DNA from: a virus
DNA length: 26,658 nucleotides
IMG/VR virus record: IMGVR_UViG_3300025010_000213
Span: 1-26,658 of that record
Reading direction: 5' to 3' (one strand)
The position numbers and the translations under genes were made by a program. A model generated the notes under the pieces. That model did no database searches and was not told the DNA's origin. It saw nothing but the letters and a program-made list of their open reading frames with translations. Of the stretch, positions 1-4,363 are shown in pieces (the first letter of the stretch is position 1; every line of letters starts with the position of its first letter).

Positions 1-28
1 TAATAACTATACCAATAATTAAATCCAT
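1..28 (-). CDS. 5' end of a further leftward gene (partial)
   Basis: On the minus strand an ATG at 28 follows an AAAGGAGGTG Shine-Dalgarno site that sits inside the last codons of the SLOG gene. Nine codons are visible (MDLIIGIVI), a hydrophobic beginning that could be a membrane segment, before the window ends. The short gap after the upstream gene and the strong ribosome binding site indicate continuation of the leftward operon. Nothing can be said about its function. Confidence 0.55.
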
Positions 29-29
29 G

Positions 30-515
30 TTAAACACCTCCTTTCATATTGTTTGGGTTGATGAAAATGATACGTTTACCTTTTGTCTTAGCGTACCTTA
101 CGCAATTCCATGTCCCACCTTGCTCAACACCATCCCATACTGCAATGAGTACGTCACATTCATCCACCATATACTCATTACGTGCTTGCATACAACGTGG
201 TGTGAAGTATGATTTGGTGACTTGAGTAATGATGTGTGCTTTATTTAATATGTGATGATAGAGTTTGATGCTTTCGTTGTACCATCTCTTTTCGTGGTCA
301 AAGCAGGGAATAGCACACTCAAGCTTAATATCAAGCTGTAAAACAACGAGAGCAAAGATAGTGTCTACTCCAAGTGCCATACCTGAGATGGCGTAATCGC
401 ATTCAAGTTCTAGTAAATGAGAACCAAGCACATTGCCTAGCTCTTTGTACTTCGGGTGATTGTAATCATACCCCCATAGTTTACCGGGACGGTGACCTGT
501 TACTGCAACGATCAC
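30..515 (-). CDS. SLOG-fold protein (DUF1273/YpsA-like)
   Basis: The 161-residue product has the hallmarks of DUF1273-type members of the SLOG superfamily, a Rossmann-like fold that binds nucleotides or nucleotide-derived ligands. It begins with a beta strand followed by TGHRPGKL (residues 6-13), has a glycine-rich SGMALGVD loop (44-51), an acidic CDVLIAVWDG segment (120-129) and GGTWNCVRYAK (133-143). Translation probably starts at GTG 515, preceded by AGGAGG about 10 nt upstream; the only nearby ATG is followed at once by a stop. The start overlaps the 3' end of the 481-651 gene, which suggests translational coupling. Such genes are common in phages of Gram-positive bacteria but their role is not settled. 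SLOG domains also occur as signal sensors in defence proteins such as ThsA, which is of interest because a Tad2-like gene lies in the right arm. The fold assignment is fairly secure; the role is unknown. Confidence 0.8.
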   Translation of the reverse strand: MIVAVTGHRPGKLWGYDYNHPKYKELGNVLGSHLLELECDYAISGMALGVDTIFALVVLQLDIKLECAIPCFDHEKRWYNESIKLYHHILNKAHIITQVTKSYFTPRCMQARNEYMVDECDVLIAVWDGVEQGGTWNCVRYAKTKGKRIIFINPNNMKGGV

Positions 516-651
516 TTACATTGTCCTCCTTTTTTTCCTCTTCTTCTCTGTATGATTGGATTGTTTCTAAGATTTCATAGAGTTTTGAAATGTTATTTTT
601 AATTTCTTTGATAAGTTCATCTGACTTTTTGTATAAATCAGATTGAGACAT
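481..651 (-). CDS. Small charged, possibly coiled-coil protein (56 aa)
   Basis: An ATG at 651 follows AAAGGAGGTGAATAA, an ideal ribosome binding site. The reading frame runs 56 codons to TAA at 481. The peptide starts MSQSDLYKKSDELIKEIK and continues with alternating charged and hydrophobic residues (about 5-35) that look like a single amphipathic helix or coiled coil, then an acidic stretch (residues 36-43). The last 11 codons overlap the beginning of the SLOG gene in another frame, so the two are probably translated in a coupled way. I do not recognise the protein. The strong ribosome binding site and operon position support a real gene. Confidence 0.6.
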   Translation of the reverse strand: MSQSDLYKKSDELIKEIKNNISKLYEILETIQSYREEEEKKEDNVSDRCSNRSPSR

Positions 652-689
652 TTATTCACCTCCTTTAAATTTAACGTAATTAATGTGAT

Positions 690-1382
690 TTAATGGTAAT
701 AATGAGTTCCGTTGACGAATATAATGAGTCGCGTTGCTTCACCTTTAGTCATCCAAGTAAAAAATAGGGTTTTGGGGTACATTTCTGCACCCCTGTATTC
801 TTGTTCTTTACCTTGCTCGACCTGATCCTTTACGTGGAGTAGGAGGTAGTTCAACGGTTTCATCCATGTTAGGGTGAAAACTGTACTCTGGAATGTATGG
901 GTCTTCGTCTGGAATAGGTGGGGTAGGAGGTTGTGTTCCCATTTGTGCCAACCGAAGGCACTTATACCAAAGAAGTAGTAGTTCTCATCGTTTTTGAAGA
1001 AGCGTACATACTTGTTGTTGATGAGAGAATCAAGGGTTGCACTGATCCCTTCGTTGGATACTTCAAGGTTGCGTACTTGTTTGAGATAATCACGAATGTC
1101 ATAAACACGGGTCATTTTGGTGCGTTCACCTTTGCCTTCGATGATGGCAATCATAGCTTTGAGTACATCGCTACGCATACGGTCAGATACTGGGATATTA
1201 CCAACCATTTGTCTACCTTGATTGGTGCGGATCATTGGATCAGCTTTAGGTTGTTGCATTCCTGTACCTTGACATGTGAAGCATTTACCGGTTGTACCTC
1301 TTGGTGATGTGTAGATACCTGAACCATCGCATTTGATACATACTACCTCGGTTGTTTGTTGTTGGTTAGCATTGATTGTCAT
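690..1382 (-). CDS. DnaJ-type zinc ribbon plus winged-helix-like protein, probably frameshifted
   Basis: The likely start is ATG 1382, with AAGGAG 10 nt upstream; a GTG at 1391 is in frame but lies too close to that site. The N-terminus carries two Cys-x2-Cys-x-Gly-x-Gly motifs (CIKCDGSG and CFTCQGTG), the zinc-binding pattern of the DnaJ central domain. A region of about 75 residues follows that looks like a winged-helix DNA-binding domain (ending near YVRFFKNDENYYFF). After this point the open frame runs to 690, but its last ~80 residues look unlike a natural protein and pass through a hairpin at 774-793. The -1 frame instead gives a coherent Pro-rich tail ending at 808. I therefore suspect the true product is 808-1382 through a frameshift (natural indel, sequencing error, or programmed). 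A DNA-binding or regulatory role is inferred. Confidence 0.6.
   Translation of the reverse strand: MTINANQQQTTEVVCIKCDGSGIYTSPRGTTGKCFTCQGTGMQQPKADPMIRTNQGRQMVGNIPVSDRMRSDVLKAMIAIIEGKGERTKMTRVYDIRDYLKQVRNLEVSNEGISATLDSLINNKYVRFFKNDENYYFFGISAFGWHKWEHNLLPHLFQTKTHTFQSTVFTLTWMKPLNYLLLHVKDQVEQGKEQEYRGAEMYPKTLFFTWMTKGEATRLIIFVNGTHYYH
774..793 (-). terminator. Hairpin just after the -1-frame stop
   Basis: On the minus strand GGGGTGCA, a GAAA loop and TGTACCCC form an 8-bp stem (one G-T pair), followed after 8 nt by a run of six T. It lies 14 nt downstream of the TAA at 808 that ends the alternative frame. It may be a weak intrinsic terminator or a transcript-stabilising 3' hairpin; the T run is not directly adjacent to the stem. 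Confidence 0.5.
808..984 (-). other. -1 frame continuation of the zinc-ribbon gene (Pro-rich tail)
   Basis: In the -1 frame relative to the upstream gene, the sequence is open from just after a TGA at 985-987 to TAA at 808. It encodes a segment rich in Pro, Asp and Glu, including MGTQPPTPPIPDEDPYIPEY and VELPPTPRKGSGRAR. The composition is typical of a flexible C-terminal tail and much more protein-like than the competing frame. A single-base change in the TTCTTTGG run (968-975) would join it to the upstream winged-helix-like domain. It could alternatively be a short separate gene from ATG at 942, but no Shine-Dalgarno site is visible there. Confidence 0.5.
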
Positions 1383-1440
1383 TGTTAACACACTCCTTAG
1401 TTTTAATTTCGTTGCTTCTTCTTAATTGGGCATATTTAAA

Positions 1441-1462
1441 AATAGGGGTGTATACCCCTATT
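1441..1462 (-). terminator. Rho-independent terminator
   Basis: AATAGGGG and CCCCTATT form a perfect 8-bp stem around a 6-nt loop. On the minus strand the stem runs into TTTTT. It starts 5 nt after the stop codon of the 51-residue gene (1467-1622) and lies upstream of the next gene's ribosome binding site, so it probably ends or attenuates that transcript. Confidence 0.65.
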
Positions 1463-1466
1463 GTTG

Positions 1467-1622
1467 TTAACACTGTTTAATATTTGTTTTGCGGAAATCA
1501 AAGGTGAACACTGGTTTTTGCTTAACTTCATTTTCTTGCTTAATGTAATTTATAAGTTCTTCCTTGATGTAATCTAATTCCATATTTAGTTCTTTGATCC
1601 GTTGTAGTAAGTAATCAGGCAT
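1467..1622 (-). CDS. Hypothetical protein (51 aa)
   Basis: An ATG at 1622 follows AAGGAGTGTGTGTTAATT, nearly the same leader as the neighbouring zinc-ribbon gene. The 51-codon frame ends with TAA at 1467. The product begins MPDYLLQRIKELNMELDYIK and its first 30 residues form a probable amphipathic helix; the C-terminus (KPVFTFDFRKTNIKQC) is strand-like and basic. I do not recognise a family. The ribosome binding site and the terminator immediately downstream support a genuine small gene, perhaps a small regulator or inhibitor of the early region, but the function is open. Confidence 0.6.
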   Translation of the reverse strand: MPDYLLQRIKELNMELDYIKEELINYIKQENEVKQKPVFTFDFRKTNIKQC

Positions 1623-1661
1623 AATTAACACACACTCCTTATTTGTTTTAGTTTATAGTGA

Positions 1662-1679
1662 GAGGGGCTTTAACCCCTC
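1662..1679 (-). repeat. Intergenic GAGGGG/CCCCTC hairpin
   Basis: GAGGGG, a 6-nt loop CTTTAA and CCCCTC form a 6-bp stem with no adjacent T run on either strand. It lies about 40 nt after the cysteine-rich gene, so it may be an RNA-processing or stabilising hairpin rather than a terminator. Confidence 0.4.
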
Positions 1680-1705
1680 ATCAACTCAATAAATTATGTT
1701 TATAA

Positions 1706-1725
1706 GGTAACAGGGTGCTGTTACC
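1706..1725 (-). repeat. Hairpin overlapping the stop codon of the Cys-rich gene
   Basis: GGTAACAG, loop GGTG and CTGTTACC form a perfect 8-bp stem that contains the TAA stop codon (1721-1723) of the cysteine-rich gene. On the minus strand it is followed by TTATAAA, too weak a T-tract for confident terminator assignment. Confidence 0.45.
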
Positions 1726-1912
1726 AATTACATTTGTCGTCTAGGTCAGTAATTTCGTTTTTCTCCCACTCAGCAGGTTCATCAACATAGTCTTGATGAT
1801 TGTGACATGTTATATCGTTGCACTTATCACATTCACCATTGCATGATAAGCTGAATTGAACACAATAGTCTGCGTGTTCACAATTTGGGCAATCACTGTT
1901 ACATTTGTTCAT
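1721..1912 (-). CDS. Cysteine-rich miniprotein, probably zinc-binding
   Basis: The 63-residue product has nine cysteines, mostly in Cys-x2/x3-Cys pairs (MNKCNSDCPNCEHADYC, then CNGECDKCNDITCHNH), plus nearby histidines. The spacing suggests one or two structural zinc sites. The C-terminal third is acidic (DEPAEWEKNEITDLDDK). The start ATG at 1912 overlaps the TGA of the upstream open frame (TGATG) and has AGAGGAGAG upstream, indicating translational coupling. Small Cys-rich zinc proteins are frequent in phage early regions, often as host-takeover or regulatory factors; no specific family is recognised. Confidence 0.65.
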   Translation of the reverse strand: MNKCNSDCPNCEHADYCVQFSLSCNGECDKCNDITCHNHQDYVDEPAEWEKNEITDLDDKCNW

Positions 1913-2130
1913 CAGTCAATCTCTCCTCTCATTACTTTGTTAAAGATGATAATTTGTCGTTCTAATTCTTGTTTACCCATGTTAACACGTTCCCTTCCGT
2001 CGAAGATAAAATAAAATATACCATCCTTGCGTACATCATAATCATTCCATGCAAAATCATTTCCTCCTACTAATTTAGAGTAAATCTTCCCAACTTGAAG
2101 GAAAGGATTTGCATAGAATGATTTGATGTA
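1912..2130 (-). pseudogene. 5'-truncated gene remnant
   Basis: A minus-strand frame, open from 2232 down to TGA at 1912, encodes convincing protein in its downstream part (for example FAWNDYDVRKDGIFYFIFDG followed by GRERVNMGKQELERQ), but no ATG, GTG or TTG is found upstream in frame before the stop at 2233-2235. The only ATG in frame is at 1980. It is preceded by GAAGGGAACGTGTTAAC and would give a 22-residue peptide coupled to the Cys-rich gene. The simplest reading is that the 5' end was lost when the hairpin-rich control region was joined here. Alternatively the short peptide alone is translated. I do not recognise the parent protein; the 5' boundary given is approximate. Confidence 0.45.
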
Positions 2131-2243
2131 ACACTTATGAAAAAGAACACAAACTAATGAATAGAATGTGTACTGTACGTATAGTAGAGTGAACAGCCGA
2201 TGTATTTTTCCTGATGAGGATGTACTTGTAAATTACATTTAAC

Positions 2244-2330
2244 GTTCGAGCGTAGCGAAGCGAAGCGAAGAACAAGGCGTCCTTAGACGCCTTAACGATG
2301 ACCTGTACTGTATTAACGTTTATAAACGTT
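2244..2330 (-). ncRNA. Structured leader element, copy L
   Basis: Read on the minus strand, this contains in order: a palindromic hairpin (2330-2315); the 10-mer AGGTCATCGT (2304-2295); a perfect 8-bp stem AAGGCGTC/GACGCCTT with a TAAG loop (2293-2274); and an arm bounded by GTTC (2273) and GAAC (2244), filled with CGCTTCGC repeats. The same order and the same unpaired motifs occur on the plus strand at 3192-3267 with different but fully paired stem sequences. Conservation of pairing rather than sequence points to a structured RNA (or single-stranded DNA). It would lie in the leader of the leftward operon. Confidence 0.5.
2315..2330. repeat. 16-bp perfect palindrome
   Basis: AACGTTTATAAACGTT is identical to its reverse complement. 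It may fold as a hairpin in RNA (part of copy L of the leader element) or be a dimeric protein binding site. It resembles the 2996-3011 palindrome in having an AT-only centre. Confidence 0.6.
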
Positions 2331-2400
2331 ACGTAGATAAGGTATTGTACTAACGTCTTAGACGTTTTGTAGGAACATATTGCTATATGTACTGGTATGA

Positions 2401-2443
2401 GTGGCTGATGTGTAGGGAATGTGTGCTGTATGCCTACAGCCAC
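2401..2443. promoter_or_regulatory. Mutually exclusive hairpins
   Basis: GTGGCTG (2401-2407) can pair perfectly with CAGCCAC (2437-2443), while GCTGTA (2425-2430) can pair with TACAGC (2435-2440) across a TGCC loop. Both structures need bases 2437-2440, so they exclude each other, as in attenuators or riboswitch expression platforms. No ligand-binding family is recognised and the transcribed strand is uncertain. Confidence 0.3.
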
Positions 2444-2458
2444 GCGGTGTACATGGGT

Positions 2459-2480
2459 GTGAACGTGTAGTGAACGTGTT
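2459..2480. repeat. 11-bp tandem repeat GTGAACGTGT(A/T)
   Basis: Two tandem copies of an 11-bp unit (2459-2469 and 2470-2480) lie immediately upstream of TATAAT at 2480-2485. The one-helical-turn spacing is what an activator binding beside RNA polymerase would need. Whether a promoter is active here is not known. Confidence 0.45.
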
Positions 2481-2807
2481 ATAATACAGTTGATACTGTT
2501 ATAGTGCACAGTACTTAATGTGTTGCTGAAAGTCTGCTGAAAGCTGGTTGCTATACCTATTAGTACTCAAAACCACACATGTGGGTGTGATGTACTTGTG
2601 TTGTATTTGTGTGCTGTTAGTGGTGTAACTTACGTTTTATGTATGTGGTATAAGTTATCAATTAGGTATGCCCCGGGAGGGGCAAAGTGGTAACGTGGAA
2701 CCTTTCGTTCTTCCTCTTCGATATAATGTTTCTGTCCACAGAGGTGTTTATATATAAACTACGTTGTGTAAAAAAAGTTGTGTGTGAAGGTGCAGAGACA
2801 TAAAATT

Positions 2808-2838
2808 CATTGTGTAAATACATTGTGACTACATTGTA
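2808..2838. repeat. CATTGT direct repeats
   Basis: CATTGT occurs at 2808, 2821 and 2832 (spacing 13 and 11 bp), the first two as CATTGTG, each followed by an A/T-rich stretch. They could be operator or iteron-like sites; no protein is assigned. Confidence 0.35.
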
Positions 2839-2995
2839 AAAATATACTGTGTGTATTTTTTTTAGGATGAAATAATCAGAAAAACGGAAAGAACGTGTTC
2901 TCTAGGTACTCTTCCACATCAGCCCGTCAGTTATGTATAGACTACGTAGTACTTTAGTACTTACTCCATTTGAAGGTGGCTAATGTACTATACGT

Positions 2996-3011
2996 AGTGC
3001 TTATAAGCACT
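2996..3011. repeat. 16-bp perfect palindrome near the promoters
   Basis: AGTGCTTATAAGCACT is a perfect palindrome directly upstream of the phased GTTAAGA repeats. It could bind a dimeric regulator or form a hairpin in a leftward transcript, whose predicted start is at about 3035. Confidence 0.55.
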
Positions 3012-3013
3012 TT

Positions 3014-3072
3014 GTTAAGATTATGTTAAGAAAATATAAGTTTTCTAAAAACTTGTTAAGATTGTGTCAAGA
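3014..3072. promoter_or_regulatory. Two pairs of GTTAAGA sites with 11-bp phasing
   Basis: GTTAAGA occurs at 3014 and 3025, again at 3055, and as GTCAAGA at 3066. Each pair forms a 20-bp repeat (3012-3031 and 3053-3072) with two differences, and the pairs are 41 bp apart, about four helical turns. Tandem direct repeats with an 11-bp period are the usual layout for OmpR-type response regulators and some phage activators. They sit just upstream of the rightward promoter and inside the leftward one. Confidence 0.5.
3042..3070 (-). promoter_or_regulatory. Leftward promoter candidate
   Basis: On the minus strand TTGACA (3070-3065) is followed after 17 nt by TAGAAA (3047-3042), a perfect -35 with a 4/6 match at -10. 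It diverges from the rightward promoter; the two -35 hexamers form the inverted repeat TGTCAA-N6-TTGACA. It would transcribe the left arm through a long leader. Confidence 0.4.
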
Positions 3073-3076
3073 CGTA

Positions 3077-3105
3077 TTGACAAGTTCTAAAAGTACAGTT
3101 ATAAT
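3077..3105 (+). promoter_or_regulatory. Consensus sigma-A promoter for the structural operon
   Basis: TTGACA (3077-3082) and TATAAT (3100-3105) are both perfect consensus hexamers with the optimal 17-bp spacer. The expected start is around 3112, giving a leader of about 240 nt before the first gene (TTG 3352). Its strength implies repression or timing control, for which the surrounding repeats are candidates. Confidence 0.85.
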
Positions 3106-3141
3106 TAGTTAACCCCCGTTTACGAATGAAATGAGTAAACG

Positions 3142-3169
3142 AAAATTAAGAGCGAAGCGATTTAATTTT
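3142..3169 (+). ncRNA. Leader stem-loop with an 11-nt loop complementary to a later loop
   Basis: AAAATTAA (3142-3149) pairs with TTAATTTT (3162-3169), leaving a 12-nt loop GAGCGAAGCGAT. Bases 3150-3160 of this loop are the exact reverse complement of bases 3253-3263, the loop of the GTTC/GAAC arm further down the same leader. A kissing-loop interaction, or competition between local and long-range pairing, is possible. Confidence 0.5.
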
Positions 3170-3191
3170 GAACACTCTAAGTACGTGTGTA

Positions 3192-3267
3192 GTAAACCGT
3201 TAGGTTTACGTTATGTAGAGGTCATCGTAACTTTGCTAAGGCAAAGTTGTTCTCGCTTCGCTCGAAC
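3192..3267 (+). ncRNA. Structured leader element, copy R
   Basis: In order this holds: stem GTAAACC/GGTTTAC with a GTTA loop (3192-3209); AGGTCATCGT (3219-3228); an 8-bp stem AACTTTGC/GCAAAGTT with a TAAG loop (3229-3248); and the GTTC...GAAC arm with loop TCGCTTCGCTC (3249-3267). It parallels copy L on the opposite strand. It lies 85 nt before the first rightward gene and within the transcript expected from the consensus promoter. Confidence 0.55.
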
Positions 3268-3313
3268 ATTTAACAAATCAATAAAAATAACTATACGTAT
3301 AAGTTTGTGTGTA

Positions 3314-3330
3314 GTGGGCGTTTAGCCCAC
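3314..3330 (+). promoter_or_regulatory. Hairpin just upstream of the first ribosome binding site
   Basis: GTGGGC, loop GTTTA and GCCCAC form a perfect 6-bp GC-rich stem ending 7 nt before the AAGGAGG (3338-3344) of the 3352 gene. There is no T run, so it is not an obvious terminator. It may stabilise the mRNA or influence initiation. Confidence 0.4.
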
Positions 3331-3351
3331 GTTACGTAAGGAGGAAATAGA

Positions 3352-3723
3352 TTGAGTTTTCTTAAAGTAGCTAATCTTATTATATCCAGTGCAACATTAT
3401 TTATACTTGTCAAAGATAAATTACCTTGTTTAGCCGATATACCTCAGGTACCTCCACCACCTCAAGTACCTCCGCAATCTCAAGTATCCGAAGTACCCGA
3501 TATTTCTCCTGATGTGGACGTTCCTTCTTTACACCTCTCACGTAACGAACAAGAACGGGTATTTGATGCACGTATTGCACGTTTGAAGAGTGAAGTGTCA
3601 AGTAGACAGTCTGCCCCAATCCACACCCCTACAGTTGCCGCTATACTTGATCCTAATGTGTATAACCTCCCTCATGACGTAATTCCAAGTGATCATTTCC
3701 CTGATGAGGAGGTGTCGGAATAA
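3352..3723 (+). CDS. Proline-rich protein with N-terminal hydrophobic segment
   Basis: Translation starts at TTG 3352, seven nt after AAGGAGG. The 123-residue product has a hydrophobic segment at about residues 4-20 (LKVANLIISSATLFILV), which could be a signal anchor. A Pro/Gln/Val-rich linker follows with repeated PPPPQVPPQ-like units (about 32-60), then a charged helical part (SRNEQERVFDARIARLKSEV) and a Pro/Asp-rich C-terminus. It is the first gene after the consensus promoter and leader. I do not recognise a family. A membrane-tethered role or a small virion component is possible but unproven. Confidence 0.65.
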   Translation: MSFLKVANLIISSATLFILVKDKLPCLADIPQVPPPPQVPPQSQVSEVPDISPDVDVPSLHLSRNEQERVFDARIARLKSEVSSRQSAPIHTPTVAAILDPNVYNLPHDVIPSDHFPDEEVSE

Positions 3724-3726
3724 AAT

Positions 3727-3939
3727 ATGGATAAAACATTACTAAAGTTCTTTGCCGACGTACTGTACCTTAAAGGTCTTCTCTGTTCAGAGGAGATTGG
3801 TGCTATATACGAGGTGAGAACTTTTTCTGATTTGGATGTTCTTTTTGAAAGGATGATGCGTGGTGAGTTTAACACCTACAAAAAAGGAGAGTCCTACCAC
3901 ACAATTACTCCCCATACCAAATTCTTTGAAGGAGGATGA
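3727..3939 (+). CDS. Hypothetical protein (70 aa)
   Basis: ATG 3727 lies 12 nt after GAGGAGGTG, which is inside the end of the previous gene. The 70-residue product (starting MDKTLLKFFADVLYLKGLL) is predicted mostly helical: residues 1-45 look like two amphipathic helices, followed by a basic and aromatic tail. Its last 80 nt overlap the start of the small terminase gene, so the two are probably translationally coupled. No family is recognised. Its position directly before the terminase small subunit hints at a packaging-related or regulatory role, which is only inference. Confidence 0.5.
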   Translation: MDKTLLKFFADVLYLKGLLCSEEIGAIYEVRTFSDLDVLFERMMRGEFNTYKKGESYHTITPHTKFFEGG

Positions 3940-4363
3940 TTGTGAAGAAGGGGATTTAATCCTTACGTTAGAACCAAAGGTTCAACGATTTATCCATTTG
4001 TACACTACAGGTCAATACACTCTAGCAAAGTTAGCTCAATTGCTTGATGTAGGTCATAACACACCCACACGTTGGATGAAGAATCCAGTGGTGAAACAGG
4101 TTATTGAGGAAATGCAGTTAGGTACTCATGACATTGTTACAACACAATTAAAAGCCCTTACGCTGAAAGCGGTGAATAAGTTATCCGACTTAACGCAATC
4201 TCCCATTGATGGGGTTGCACTTCAAGCAGTTAAAGATATTTTGGATAGAGCAGGACACAAAGCTAAACAAGAAATTAAGATTGATAAAACGGTTCACACA
4301 TTTGAGGAAAAGATGAGCCGCCTAATTGATGAAACGATACTTGATGGGGAGGTAATTGAATAA
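3860..4363 (+). CDS. terS: Terminase small subunit
   Basis: The 167-residue protein has the layout of phage small terminases. A variable Pro/Thr-rich N-terminus is followed by a helix-turn-helix region (about 35-80; VQRFIHLYTTGQYTLAKLAQ, then a recognition-like helix with NTPTRWMKNPVVK). An oligomerisation helix follows (QLKALTLKAVNKLSDLTQ) and a charged C-terminus that usually contacts the large subunit. In the family, the N-terminal domain binds the packaging site and a ring of small subunits loads the motor. The start is uncertain: GTG 3860 has AAAGGA nearby, and GTG 3863 is a close alternative. The stop overlaps the next start (TAATG). The large subunit gene follows after two inserted genes, supporting the assignment. 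Confidence 0.75.
   Translation: MVSLTPTKKESPTTQLLPIPNSLKEDDCEEGDLILTLEPKVQRFIHLYTTGQYTLAKLAQLLDVGHNTPTRWMKNPVVKQVIEEMQLGTHDIVTTQLKALTLKAVNKLSDLTQSPIDGVALQAVKDILDRAGHKAKQEIKIDKTVHTFEEKMSRLIDETILDGEVIE

Larger units (their letters stand above)
2131..3041. other. Gene-free, hairpin- and repeat-rich control region
   Basis: No frame here has a plausible ribosome binding site plus protein-like composition. The region holds many short perfect hairpins, among them 2274-2293, 2352-2366, 2375-2390, 2425-2440, 2669-2684 and 2949-2962. It also has two 16-bp palindromes (2315-2330 and 2996-3011) and direct repeats with 11-bp spacing. A possible -10 hexamer TATAAT occurs at 2480-2485. The region separates leftward from rightward genes and probably contains transcription control elements, possibly also a replication or packaging signal. 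Confidence 0.6.

Noticed and set aside
933-1307. 124-codon plus-strand frame opposite the zinc-ribbon gene
   Set aside because: The opposite strand encodes clear CxxCxGxG motifs with a good ribosome binding site; this frame has neither a site nor a recognisable pattern.
2244-2273. Possible tRNA T-arm (GTTCGAG...)
   Set aside because: No acceptor stem, D-arm or anticodon arm at the right distances; the sequence is better explained by the GTTC...GAAC arm of the repeated element.
2135-2509. 124-codon minus-strand open frame in the control region
   Set aside because: No ribosome binding site, composition unlike a protein (many His, Thr, Ile and Val runs), and it covers several perfect hairpins and the leader element.
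2200-3300. CRISPR array because of many short repeats
   Set aside because: Repeats are 7-20 bp, differ from each other, and have no regular spacers or cas genes.
3131-3325. 64-codon plus-strand open frame starting shortly after the consensus promoter
   Set aside because: No Shine-Dalgarno site before its ATG, and its codons are entirely made of stem-loop sequences of the leader; a very basic peptide results. A translated leader peptide cannot be fully excluded.
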